Assembly: GCA_028709085.1 (NCBI GenBank)
Contig: JAQVXQ010000013.1
Coordinates: forward strand, 1,446 to 38,657
Source: Salinivirgaceae bacterium
Lineage (GTDB): Bacteria > Bacteroidota > Bacteroidia > Bacteroidales > Salinivirgaceae
Direction of reading: 5' to 3'
Length of the DNA stretch: 37,212 nt
Shown here piece by piece: positions 1 through 9,012 of the stretch. A program made the translations under genes and the position numbers. The notes beneath the pieces are model-generated. The model worked only from the letters and a program-made list of their open reading frames with translations, did no database searches and was not told the DNA's origin. The first letter of the stretch is position 1, and each line of letters opens with the position of its first letter.

Positions 1-390
1 TATGAACGCCGTAATGTGGAAATTCAGGTTGAGAATCTGCTCGATCAAGTGAACCAAAATAACGTAAATAAAAAAATAATTTTACGTACTCAAGTATCTA
101 TTTTCCTGATTGATATTCAGGATATTATGTATTGTGAAAGCGATAACAGTTATACCACTTTTTTTCTTGTCGGTGGACGCAAAATTGTTGTTTCAAAAGG
201 CATTAAGGAGTACGAACAGATGCTTTCCGTCTATCATTTTTTCAGGTCGCATCAGCGTTATTTGGTAAATCTGAATCATATGATCCGTTTCGATAAAGCC
301 GATGGGGGAGCCATTATTCTTCGTTCTGAGGTTTCAATTCCTGTTTCTACTCGTCGTAAGCAAGCCTTACTCGATGTGTTGGGAAATTAA
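1..390 (+). CDS. LytTR-family response regulator, C-terminal part (cut by window edge)
   Basis: The frame is open to the first base of the window, so this is the 3' end of a longer gene; the internal GTG at 16 is not the true start. The visible 129 residues are a LytTR DNA-binding domain, with the core CESDNSYTTFFLVGGRK, then FFRSHQRYLVNL and an Ile/Val-rich C-terminal strand. LytTR domains bind direct repeats in promoters and usually follow a phosphoreceiver domain, which would lie outside the window. The domain is clearly similar in pattern to the LytTR domain of the regulator at 26973-27719 (SYTTIFCVGGTK, FFRCHKSQVVAL), so the two are paralogues. A bidirectional terminator follows at 725-754. 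The receiver domain and any partner kinase cannot be seen. Confidence 0.9.
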   Translation, partial: YERRNVEIQVENLLDQVNQNNVNKKIILRTQVSIFLIDIQDIMYCESDNSYTTFFLVGGRKIVVSKGIKEYEQMLSVYHFFRSHQRYLVNLNHMIRFDKADGGAIILRSEVSIPVSTRRKQALLDVLGN

Positions 391-471
391 AACAAGATAA
401 ATTCCTTTCTTAATTTTCAAATTTTAAAAGTATAAGTTTTATGTGCCTTTAAATTGAAATTTATAAACATA

Positions 472-698
472 TTAACCCGGATTATTCATGTCATTAGCTT
501 TGTGCATATGCAAGGCATCTGAACCTGTAGATATATAAACTATTTCAAGGGTTTAGTAACGAAGCAGATGTGCAAAGATAATGACAAACAACACCCAAAA
601 ATGGGTTATGTTTTTTCTCAGGGAAATACGTATTAAGTGGATGTTTATTAGAAATATATCGATGCTTTTCTGAATTTGTGGTGAATAATTCGGGTTAA
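472..698. repeat. decayed MITE-like inverted-repeat element
   Basis: An inverted repeat of 17 bp with one mismatch bounds this stretch: 472-488 (ttaacccggattattca) against 682-698. A second, nested inverted pair lies inside: 489-507 against 568-586, 16 of 19 matching. No open reading frame of note occurs between them. Terminal inverted repeats around about 225 bp of non-coding DNA fit a miniature or remnant insertion element, but no target-site duplication was established and no transposase is present. The rest of the 391-775 gap holds only the terminator at 725-754. Confidence 0.45.
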
Positions 699-724
699 GT
701 CCCGGTTAATCACAGTTGAAATAA

Positions 725-754
725 AAAAAAGGCAGCCATTTGGCTGCCTTTTTT
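725..754. terminator. bidirectional intrinsic terminator
   Basis: The 7-bp stem GGCAGCC (731-737) pairs with GGCTGCC (742-748) across a 4-nt loop. It is flanked by an A-run on the left (723-730) and a T-run on the right (749-754), so it works in both directions. It lies between the convergent LytTR gene (ends 390) and the T9SS cargo gene (ends 776), close to the latter. Confidence 0.9.
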
Positions 755-775
755 ATTTGATATTATGTGCTTAGC

Positions 776-3025
776 TTATTTTTTAATAAACGTTTGCGCA
801 TTTGACTGTCCGTTAGTATTTACAATGTTAATAATGTAAAGACCATTTGACATGTTGTCGATATTGATTTCGTTTTGTCCTGAAGCAATCTGACCTTCTT
901 GAACTACTTGACCTGAAATACTCATTACAATATATCTACCCGATTGTGCATTTTCAACAATTAATTTGTCGCTTGCTGGGTTTGGATACATCATAAATGA
1001 AGTGGAAACAGCGTCATTAATTCCTAAAATGATATCGAAACTTCCAATGTATTCAGTTTCTAATTCGCCATCGTTTGCAGTGATACGGAAATAGATTGGA
1101 GTTGCAGCGTCCATTGGTGGAATAGTAGCTAGGAAACGAGTGCCTGATAGTCCAACATCGGTTAAAGGTAGTTCGTTTGTTATCGCCTCTTCGTCAAATC
1201 CGTAGAAGAATTTTTTCACTAATCCTGCTTGACCACCATCATCGGTGATTGTTGACTGCACGAAAGATTCTTTTCCTACCTCTGGTACTTCAGGATAGAT
1301 TGCAATGTCTGTAATTGCTGGAGCCATGTTTTCTTGACTTTCAATTACGTCGTTTGCATTACGTGGTGCAATTTTAAATTCACTAAAATCGTATGTTGCA
1401 ATACCAGTGAATGAATATGTTTTTCCAACGATTGGTAAGAAGTCGGTATACAGCTGACGATAAACTAATAGAGTGTCTGTTGGTGCAGCTGTAGTTACAT
1501 ATCTTGAATTCCAGTAAAGGCCACTACCATCGTGTACACATATGAAATTAGTTGCCGATACTAATACGCCTTCAACACCTTCAGTCATTTCGTTTGCCAC
1601 AACTGGATGTGCTTCTGGAAGTGTGTTGTTACTTGAAACTACATTGAGAGTTTCAATGTTTTTCATTTCAGTTAAGTTGAAATATTCAATCACTTTTGCA
1701 CGAACAACAACTTCGTCTCCTACAGCTGGCAATGTAATTTGCTGTGCTTCTTTGAAAACATATATACCATTCCATAAACCAGCCCCATCTTGCAGATAGA
1801 ATCCTTTATCAGGTACAACGGCAGTAACGATACCTGAAGTAGTTACAACTTGATCCATATATGGTGAATTTCCATCTGGATTTGTTGTGTACTGAATGTC
1901 ATAAATGGTTGTCATACTCTCTAGAGTAACGGTCGCTGTCCATATTTTTGTAGTTGCGTCTTGCGCTGTTACGGTATATGTTACGGCGTTTGTGAAGTCC
2001 TGTGCTGTTCCTGATGCTGGATTTATGGTTGCACCATTGCTTAGAGCGATTGTTGGAACAAGAGCAGTTAAGCTAGTGCCTTGCTGTACAGTTAATTGTA
2101 CTGTTCCAGCGGTGGAGTTGATAACTGTATTTCCAACTTGTTCGGGAATAGCAAATGTTAAAATTTCAGCTTCTGAACTTTGACTTGTTGAAATAGTTAC
2201 AGTTACTGTCCAGTCCTGAGTGTTTGTAGCATTTTGGGCAACAACGGTATAGATTACGGGGTTTGTAAAGTCTACAACTGATACCCCTGATATTTGTGCT
2301 GTTTCACCTATTTTAGCGGTAGCTCCTCCTGAAAGACTAAATGTAGGAACAAGTGTGGTAACATCTGAACCGTAGATAACTTCAATGGCCACTGTGTGTG
2401 CTGTTGCGTTAATGGTTGCGGTGCCAGTTTGATTTGGCAGACTAAATGCAAGAATATCTGTCTCGTCACTAAGTCCAAATTGGTGTGCACCAAGATAGCT
2501 GAACGTGTCTTTTGGATAAACAATCCATTCACTATCATCAGCGTTGGTTCCAGCTTGTTCAGCCCAGTTTGTATTTCCTTGTGAGATATGAGATTTACGT
2601 ACCAAAGTGTGGTCAATCGTAGCACCTGTAACACCAGCTGCTTCCCATGAAGTGCCAGGATTATCTCCAATTAAACCAAAAACATCAATTAAGACATCGT
2701 TTTTGTAGAATCCAATGGCATCGTTACCATTGAAAAACGTAACATTTGAAATGATGTTGGCAATGTTTAAAATTTCAGGAACAGCAGAAGCGTTGGCAAC
2801 AACGTAAACGCTGTTAGCATCTAATGTTCCAGAAAGATCAACGGGGTTCGTTGGCTCTGTTGCGCCATTGGCGAAGAGTTTTAGAGAATAACCTGTTAGG
2901 TCAACTGAGAAAGGATTTGGGTTATATATTTCAATCGCCTTGTTACTTGCACTTCCTTCAACATACTCACTAATGAAAAGTTCGCCAGCTGGTTGATCTG
3001 TTAGTGTAAAAGTAACCGAAGCCAC
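776..3025 (-). CDS. 3' portion of a frameshifted T9SS cargo protein (lamin-tail, OB-fold, sorting domain)
   Basis: The 749-codon frame opens with GTG at 3025 and has no signal peptide, yet ends in a T9SS type A sorting domain (SFMMYPNPASDKLIVE through QTFIKK). In order: a lamin-tail-like domain at about 12-120 (LFISEYVEGSASNKAIEIYN); two repeats of about 90 residues at 190-368, each ending in a VTYTVTAQDAT-like motif and resembling the DUF5018 type; an OB-fold-like segment at about 375-560 (GIVTAVVPDKGFYLQDG) as seen beside secreted nucleases; an Ig-like domain; and the sorting domain from about 675. The upstream frame (3001-4830) supplies the missing signal peptide, and its last sensible residues (VSLNP) join to AVASVTFTLTD here. 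I therefore read both as one gene broken by a 1-nt loss or 2-nt gain. No nuclease catalytic domain is visible. The product would be a secreted or surface protein. The GTG is unlikely to be a natural start. Confidence 0.8.
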   Translation of the reverse strand: MASVTFTLTDQPAGELFISEYVEGSASNKAIEIYNPNPFSVDLTGYSLKLFANGATEPTNPVDLSGTLDANSVYVVANASAVPEILNIANIISNVTFFNGNDAIGFYKNDVLIDVFGLIGDNPGTSWEAAGVTGATIDHTLVRKSHISQGNTNWAEQAGTNADDSEWIVYPKDTFSYLGAHQFGLSDETDILAFSLPNQTGTATINATAHTVAIEVIYGSDVTTLVPTFSLSGGATAKIGETAQISGVSVVDFTNPVIYTVVAQNATNTQDWTVTVTISTSQSSEAEILTFAIPEQVGNTVINSTAGTVQLTVQQGTSLTALVPTIALSNGATINPASGTAQDFTNAVTYTVTAQDATTKIWTATVTLESMTTIYDIQYTTNPDGNSPYMDQVVTTSGIVTAVVPDKGFYLQDGAGLWNGIYVFKEAQQITLPAVGDEVVVRAKVIEYFNLTEMKNIETLNVVSSNNTLPEAHPVVANEMTEGVEGVLVSATNFICVHDGSGLYWNSRYVTTAAPTDTLLVYRQLYTDFLPIVGKTYSFTGIATYDFSEFKIAPRNANDVIESQENMAPAITDIAIYPEVPEVGKESFVQSTITDDGGQAGLVKKFFYGFDEEAITNELPLTDVGLSGTRFLATIPPMDAATPIYFRITANDGELETEYIGSFDIILGINDAVSTSFMMYPNPASDKLIVENAQSGRYIVMSISGQVVQEGQIASGQNEINIDNMSNGLYIINIVNTNGQSNAQTFIKK

Positions 3026-4830
3026 AGCTGTGGATTTAATGACACATCATTATTATCAACGAGTTCAATTTCAAATGTGTGTGAACCGTAAGAAAGTCCT
3101 TCAAGAACTATGGGGTTGGTGGTATAAACCATGGTGGCTGTTCCGCCATCTAGTGTGGTTTTAATATGACCATCAATTCCAGTTCCAGATTGTCCTACTG
3201 CAAAGTGCGAAACCAACATCTCAATGGTTGCAGTTTGTCCTGCCATTGTAGATCCATTTGTGGGGTTTGTGATGGCTATAGAAGGGGCTGTACTTAATGT
3301 TGTAAAGCTAGCCATTTGTGTTACACTTTCGTTTCCGGCTGCGTCTTCAACTACTCCTACAGATAATGTATAGGTGGTATTTTCAGCTAAAGTGATCGAT
3401 GGAGTTACTGTTATAACTGTTTTTGCTACGTTGATCGTTGCGTCAAATCCAATTACACTTGCATCTTGGTCAACCAATGTGATAAGAGAAGCTAGATCGG
3501 CATTCACAATTTCAGTACCAGCGATAGAAAGGATTGCTTCGTCGAATGTGATTGAAGGGATAACATCAACAGCAATACCGGTAGCACCGTTCTCTGGAAC
3601 GAAAGTGGCTACAGGAGCTTCTGTGTCTGCAATAGGCTCTTCTTGAAATGCCAATTCGGGAATTGCCATAAAGAATTGATTAGTACAATCATGATGTCTA
3701 AAAGCAATATATACTTCATTACCATAACCGGCTAAGCTAATGGATCTTTCTAATTGCGTACCTCCTACAGCAAGGGTTTCACTGAAAACAGCAGCATCGG
3801 TAAAATCAGCAACTGTATTCCCTGTGGTAGAAACGTAAACTGAATAATGTTCAGCGTAGTCAAAATCACTAATCGCCATAACTTTCCAATTCATAACTGG
3901 GCTTGTTAAGGCTGAAAGGTTTACTTTAGCTGTTGTTATGTAATTATCGGGAGTTAAAGCATCATAAATGTCATAACGGAATGTTTCTGAAATTAAAGCA
4001 TATACGCCTGCATTTATTTCTGTAGTTTCCCAGAAGTATCCATCTCCATCAACATCAAAATTTCCCCAACCTTCGGGAATAGCGTTATCCGCAAAATTGG
4101 TACTCCATGGAGCGGTAATAACTGGAGCTGAAGGTTCGTCTGCTTTTACGGCTTCTTCCCATGTTGTAGCTACGCGAATAGCATCAATTGTTGCATTTGT
4201 TGTGTTGAATTGGCGTAGTCCAACTGCTCCAACGGAAGAAACGGATTCTGCTTCTGTGTAAGTTGCATCAGCTGTAGCTGGCTCAGAGGTTGGGAAGGTG
4301 TTGAAAACATAAAGACTTGAAACTTTAGTTGCTAAGTCAAGTTTTACAACAACCAACGTTGGTGTTCCTGGGGTAACCGTAGCATACGTTGCAGGAGCAT
4401 TTTGTCCGATTCCTAATCCTGTACCGTCGGCTTTTGCCCATACTCTTGTGTAGAATATTGTGGTAACGTTCGATGGTGCAAAATGAAAGAAATACCCGGC
4501 TGCATTTGTGGCTTCTATGTTAACAATAAAAGAAGCATAAACACTTCCACTTTCCATCACGTCAAATGTACGGTGAACATCTTCGCCATTATTTACAAGA
4601 GCGGCTGAACCTCCAATGCCAGAGCCCATATACCCTTGGAAGGTAAGGCCTGGAGCAACTACTGGAGAATTTGTTTCCGCTCCACTGTGAGCAACCCATC
4701 CGTTACTAACTAGAGTGGAGCCTTCCGTATAATCGAAGTTTTCAACCATAACAGCTTGTGCGCTGGCTTGTTGCGTTATAAACATAACGCCCACAAGAAG
4801 CATTGATTTTAGTAAATTTCTAATTTTCAT
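3001..4830 (-). CDS. 5' portion of the same frameshifted T9SS cargo protein (signal peptide, adhesin-like domains)
   Basis: The frame begins with a clear Sec signal peptide (MKIRNLLKSMLLVGVMFITQ, cleavage near ASAQA) and encodes 609 residues. A jelly-roll-like domain spans about 25-230. A choice-of-anchor J / cleaved-adhesin type domain follows at about 238-395 (PWSTNFADNAIPEGWGNFD). Next come a SbsA-like Ig domain (Big_5) at about 400-510 (ATFVPENGATGIAVDVIPSI, FDEAILSIA) and a further Ig-like domain. It ends abruptly with QLWLRLLLH, which is not a plausible domain end, while the overlapping downstream frame continues the expected sequence. The intact product would be about 1,350 residues. 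Upstream, a near match to the -7 box (TTAATTTG, 4868-4875 on the minus strand) lies in the 223-bp divergent region shared with the TonB receptor gene. The break could be a real mutation, a programmed event or a sequencing error. Confidence 0.8.
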   Translation of the reverse strand: MKIRNLLKSMLLVGVMFITQQASAQAVMVENFDYTEGSTLVSNGWVAHSGAETNSPVVAPGLTFQGYMGSGIGGSAALVNNGEDVHRTFDVMESGSVYASFIVNIEATNAAGYFFHFAPSNVTTIFYTRVWAKADGTGLGIGQNAPATYATVTPGTPTLVVVKLDLATKVSSLYVFNTFPTSEPATADATYTEAESVSSVGAVGLRQFNTTNATIDAIRVATTWEEAVKADEPSAPVITAPWSTNFADNAIPEGWGNFDVDGDGYFWETTEINAGVYALISETFRYDIYDALTPDNYITTAKVNLSALTSPVMNWKVMAISDFDYAEHYSVYVSTTGNTVADFTDAAVFSETLAVGGTQLERSISLAGYGNEVYIAFRHHDCTNQFFMAIPELAFQEEPIADTEAPVATFVPENGATGIAVDVIPSITFDEAILSIAGTEIVNADLASLITLVDQDASVIGFDATINVAKTVITVTPSITLAENTTYTLSVGVVEDAAGNESVTQMASFTTLSTAPSIAITNPTNGSTMAGQTATIEMLVSHFAVGQSGTGIDGHIKTTLDGGTATMVYTTNPIVLEGLSYGSHTFEIELVDNNDVSLNPQLWLRLLLH

Positions 4831-5053
4831 AATATTAAATTTTAAAGTGAAAAACGTCGTAAAATTACAAATTAAATATGACTTTAATACGCTTTGACTT
4901 GTATTTTATGAAATAATTAACAAAATGAGTCTATTTGTTAATGTTTTGTTATTTAATTTGGTGTTATTAAGAATAAAGTGGCTATATTCGAAGCGTATTG
5001 TCTTACTTGAAGTTAGAACCAAATATTATAAACTGCTCAAAAGTAAATTTGTT

Positions 5054-7261
5054 ATGAAACGTATTTTATTGATGTTTTTTGTGCTGAGTTATCTAAATAC
5101 TTTTGCACAAGAGGATGAGGATTTATTCTCAATGAGTCTTGAAGAATTGATGAACATTGAAGTTACAACCGCTTCAAAGAAAGCTCAGAAAATTTCGGAT
5201 GCACCAGCAACTGTCATAAGTTATTCTGCAGCACAAATCGAATTGCATGGTTGGCGCGATTTGAAAGATCTGTTTCGAGCTCTCACCGGGGTCGATGTCT
5301 CCTACGATGTGCAAGGCGAAGTGAAAACCTTGGTTACCTTTCGTGGAGTCCAAGGAAATCAAAAGGTTTTAGTATTGCAAGATGGTCAGCGTCAGAACCC
5401 AATAACCGGAGAACGCTTTATTTATGGACATAATATTCCACTAAATATCTACAAGCGAATTGAGGTCGTATATGGTCCTGCCTCAGCATTATATGGTGCC
5501 GATGCTTATGGAGGTGTAATTAATTTAATAACTAAAGATGGAGCCGATATAGACGGAATGTCAGCATCAGTTGGCTATGTCTCAACCCAAGCAGTAGATG
5601 CAAGTATGAGTTTTGGGAAAAAAATGGGAGACGATGTGGACGTATTATTGTATGGAAGAATGTACAACGGCCAAGATTATAAATTGCACGAAAAATACAA
5701 GGACGCTTTAGATTATGGTATTGTAAATGAATATGCAGGCGAACTTGGAGAATTGGATAAAGTTTATCCAATAAAAAACTGGAACATGATAGGGAAGGTT
5801 AAATATAAAAAATTAACATTCGGTTTTGATTGGCAACATCAATTGGAATCAAATGCCCCAACTTGTATTCCTGCCAATTATGCTTATGTTAGAAATAATG
5901 TGTGGGGACAGGATATCAGACATTTGTATGCGAACTATAGTATCGTTGAAAATGAAAAGATATCGGTCGATGCAACGGCTACTGTTGGTGATTATGCCAT
6001 TAATCCAGCTACTAATTTTTTCATTCCAACTGATGAGATTGGAGCTGATGCTTTGCCTGGACAAGACGGAATATTGGACACCGGAACGCCAGGATATAAA
6101 TATGGATATTCGGGTTATGTTCAAGGAGCATTGAAGGCCGATTGGAAAATTGCCGATAATTTCAATATTATTGCGGGAGCATCATTTGAAAATGTAAAAT
6201 CGTTTCCAAAAACTCAAAATTTGGATCAACCCTATCATCTCGATGCAGGTTTAGAGGATGATCTACGTGATTTTGTTGACCCAAATGGAAATACATATGG
6301 AGTTTTGGGATTGACAGACTCCATATTTGGCGAACGTAATTTCACTAACTTTGGATCGTTTGTTCAAGGGGAATACAAACCGATTGAAACATTGAGTATT
6401 ACGCTTGGTGGACGATTCGACTATAATAGTATTCATAAGGAGACATTTAATCCACGTATCGGTATTGTGTATAAGCCAATTCGTAAATTGACATTGAAAG
6501 CCATGGGCGGAAGCGCATATATTGCACCATCGAATTATTATCGATGGGAAAACTGGGCAAACCCCTACGCAATGCATATCCCTAATTTGGATATAAAACC
6601 TGAAAAACTGACCTCCTTTGAAGTTAGTGCCATATACTATATCAACAACAACCTGTCGTTGAGAACAAGTTTATTTCGAAACGATATGAAAGATATCATT
6701 CGAGTAATAGATGCTCCTGACCAAGAGGGGGCATACTCTTATTATAATGTAATGCGAATTCTTGACGGCGGTGCTTCTCCATATTCAGGTTATGTTGAAA
6801 TGAATGATAATCTTGGAGCAGTATATTCCCAAGGTGTTGAACTAGATGTAAACTATCAAATTTCAAAGTTTTTGATTTCGGTAGGTTATTCATTTATTGA
6901 CGGAAAAGATAAAGAGACCGACTCAAACATTCCAAAAGTTTCTGCACATAAAGCGAATGCTAATATTACGTATAATGCAGAAAAATTCTTTGCTTCGGTG
7001 TCGGCTCGATACTATAGCGATATCTGGACGGCTACCACAAATAGTTATTATGCTGGAACTGACGAGATTCCTGGAGCATTCATATTATATGCTAATCTTG
7101 GTTATCGAATTACAAAAGGAATTGTATTTACACTGTCGGTTGATAATATGTTAAATACGAAACACTGGGGAGCCGCCCCATATGGCGAATCAGTGTGGAT
7201 TCAACCCCGTGCCCCTCAATCGCTACTCAAAGTGTTTGGAGGTTTGAAATTTACGTTCTAG
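5054..7261 (+). CDS. TonB-dependent outer membrane receptor
   Basis: I place the start at ATG 5054 because it begins a signal peptide (MKRILLMFFVLSYLNTFAQ); the frame is open back to 4925, but those residues do not look like a leader. The protein is 735 residues. The plug domain spans about 25-160: SLEELMNIEVTTASKK, a conserved APATV start, then RIEVVYGPASALYGADAYGG just before the barrel. The barrel fills the rest and ends in a terminal Phe (GGLKFTF) as expected for beta-barrel assembly. There is no N-terminal carboxypeptidase-like domain and no SusD gene beside it, so it is not a typical polysaccharide-utilisation SusC. The architecture is nearer to siderophore, haem or cobalamin receptors of the BtuB/FepA type. 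The substrate cannot be read from the sequence, and no transport or uptake genes flank it. Confidence 0.92.
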   Translation: MKRILLMFFVLSYLNTFAQEDEDLFSMSLEELMNIEVTTASKKAQKISDAPATVISYSAAQIELHGWRDLKDLFRALTGVDVSYDVQGEVKTLVTFRGVQGNQKVLVLQDGQRQNPITGERFIYGHNIPLNIYKRIEVVYGPASALYGADAYGGVINLITKDGADIDGMSASVGYVSTQAVDASMSFGKKMGDDVDVLLYGRMYNGQDYKLHEKYKDALDYGIVNEYAGELGELDKVYPIKNWNMIGKVKYKKLTFGFDWQHQLESNAPTCIPANYAYVRNNVWGQDIRHLYANYSIVENEKISVDATATVGDYAINPATNFFIPTDEIGADALPGQDGILDTGTPGYKYGYSGYVQGALKADWKIADNFNIIAGASFENVKSFPKTQNLDQPYHLDAGLEDDLRDFVDPNGNTYGVLGLTDSIFGERNFTNFGSFVQGEYKPIETLSITLGGRFDYNSIHKETFNPRIGIVYKPIRKLTLKAMGGSAYIAPSNYYRWENWANPYAMHIPNLDIKPEKLTSFEVSAIYYINNNLSLRTSLFRNDMKDIIRVIDAPDQEGAYSYYNVMRILDGGASPYSGYVEMNDNLGAVYSQGVELDVNYQISKFLISVGYSFIDGKDKETDSNIPKVSAHKANANITYNAEKFFASVSARYYSDIWTATTNSYYAGTDEIPGAFILYANLGYRITKGIVFTLSVDNMLNTKHWGAAPYGESVWIQPRAPQSLLKVFGGLKFTF

Positions 7262-7496
7262 AGTCTTGAAATTAAGAGTTAGTCGTTAGTGTCTTGGTGG
7301 CTCTGCGACATACGTTTCATCAAAGTTCGATGGAGTGTTGTTGGGTGGAATTTATTTTTGAAACAGGAGTGGATTGATATTATTTTAGCATCATTATTAT
7401 AGAATTTCAAAATAGTAGGATAATGTATGAGTTTTGAACTGTTTTTACGGTGTTTATTTTTTATCCCTTGTCTGAAAGGATCGTTTTAAAATATAA

Positions 7497-8918
7497 ATGC
7501 TTAATAGTATGCAGAAAATGACCAGAGTTGATGTGTTGAAAAAATGGTCTCCATTTATTATCATAATTGGATTTGTTATTTTTAAAGTTCAAGATTTATT
7601 TCTCCCCTATTTTTGGGATGAGGCATGGTCATACATCGTGGCTATTAAAGCGATGGTAATATCGGGGCCTTCATTAATTCCGAATTCAATTCCTCCTGAT
7701 TTATACCGAGGTCATCCTTTACTATTTTATTTTCTTTCCGCATCGTGGATAACTTTGTTTGGTCCCGAGATTTGGAAAGTGAAATTATTTATGTTGTTTA
7801 TTTCCATAGCATTGTTGCTATCGGTTTTTTCATTTGCCAAACGTAATTTCAATTATCAAACAGCGATTATTTCACTGGTTTTTCTGGTAATTCAGTCAGT
7901 GTTTATTGTACAATCAACCTTGGTATTGCCAGAGATAATGCTCGCCTTATTTACAGTTCTTAGTTTAAAAGCATACCTGGAACGGAAACGAATGCTTGTC
8001 GTGTTTTGGCTGATATTGGCGTTATATACAAAGGAAAGTGCGATCGTAATTTACATGACAATTTTATTTTTCGAGATTGTGGATGTGTGGAAAAACAAAG
8101 AGAGGAAGCTGTTCGATATTATCTATTTGGGAATTCCTCCTCTTTTTGTACTTCTGTTTTTTGTAGCACAACGGGTAATTGTTGGATGGTTCTTCTTCCC
8201 AGAACACATTGCATTCTTAAGTCTTGATGCATTCTTTAGTCGGTTTTTAGGATATTCGACGAATCTTTTTGTATTTATGGGAAGGAATATGCTAACCTTT
8301 ACTGGCTTTGCAGCGTTGGTGATTTTGTTAATAAAAAAAGACCCTCTTTTATTTGAAAAGAAAAAAGAACGATCGGTTCTTACGTTTTTTATTGTTGCAT
8401 ATCTGTTGTTTTCCGCGGTTAATTTTTATTCGCCACGATATTTACTGTCAATTTTACCCTTTGTGATTTTGATTTGGGTGTTTTTTATTGGAACTCTAGT
8501 AAAAAAATATCACTTTGTTATCCAAATTGTTGTTTTACTTATTTTATTCTCAAATAATCTCTATTTTACAATTAACAAACGAGGTGGAGATGACCATACT
8601 TTAGGTTATCGAGACCTAATTTATGTACAAAAGGAGATCATATCCTATTGTGAACAGGAAAATCTTTATTCGGAAAATTTATTTACGCATTTTTTAATGT
8701 TGCATAACTTGCAGAATGCTGATTTGGGATATATCCGTGGAGATTCCATATTCGTGAATGCGAATAGTAGGTTTAGTGCTGATACAGAGTTTGCTATAAT
8801 AAGTGCAAATGAATTTGATCCTGCTGTGTATGCCGAAATACAATCAAGAAGTCAATTGATAAAACGATTTGAGAAAAATGGCGCTTGGTGTGAATTGTAT
8901 CAGGTTCGAGGGGAGTGA
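7497..8918 (+). CDS. GT-C fold membrane glycosyltransferase (ArnT/PMT-like)
   Basis: A 473-residue polytopic membrane protein with about ten hydrophobic segments. Just after the first transmembrane segment it carries FWDEAWSY (D41, E42), the acidic pair in the first extracytoplasmic loop that marks GT-C enzymes of the GT39/GT83 type. RGHPLLFYFLSASW further on matches the conserved Pro/His-containing second motif region of the same superfamily. Such enzymes move sugars from lipid-phosphate carriers to lipids, proteins or glycans in the periplasm. The last 100 residues are soluble and less conserved. ATG 7497 is taken as start, but ATG 7509 and 7518 are equally possible. Donor and acceptor are unknown. 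The gene stands alone, 94 bp before the hexosaminidase gene on the same strand. Confidence 0.82.
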   Translation: MLNSMQKMTRVDVLKKWSPFIIIIGFVIFKVQDLFLPYFWDEAWSYIVAIKAMVISGPSLIPNSIPPDLYRGHPLLFYFLSASWITLFGPEIWKVKLFMLFISIALLLSVFSFAKRNFNYQTAIISLVFLVIQSVFIVQSTLVLPEIMLALFTVLSLKAYLERKRMLVVFWLILALYTKESAIVIYMTILFFEIVDVWKNKERKLFDIIYLGIPPLFVLLFFVAQRVIVGWFFFPEHIAFLSLDAFFSRFLGYSTNLFVFMGRNMLTFTGFAALVILLIKKDPLLFEKKKERSVLTFFIVAYLLFSAVNFYSPRYLLSILPFVILIWVFFIGTLVKKYHFVIQIVVLLILFSNNLYFTINKRGGDDHTLGYRDLIYVQKEIISYCEQENLYSENLFTHFLMLHNLQNADLGYIRGDSIFVNANSRFSADTEFAIISANEFDPAVYAEIQSRSQLIKRFEKNGAWCELYQVRGE

Positions 8919-9012
8919 GCGAGGTTGCTGGATTTTTGTTTTTTTACGACTGTATTCTGCATAGTACACTGAAAAAAAGTAGATAGTCAATCAATAATAA
9001 AATTATACACAG

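Noticed and set aside
1542..2670. Several 60-120-codon frames on both strands within the T9SS cargo gene
   Set aside because: They are shadows of a repetitive beta-rich coding sequence; their translations are low complexity with no domain or signal features.
4925..5053. Extended N-terminus for the TonB receptor
   Set aside because: The extra 43 residues are not leader-like, while ATG 5054 begins a normal signal peptide.
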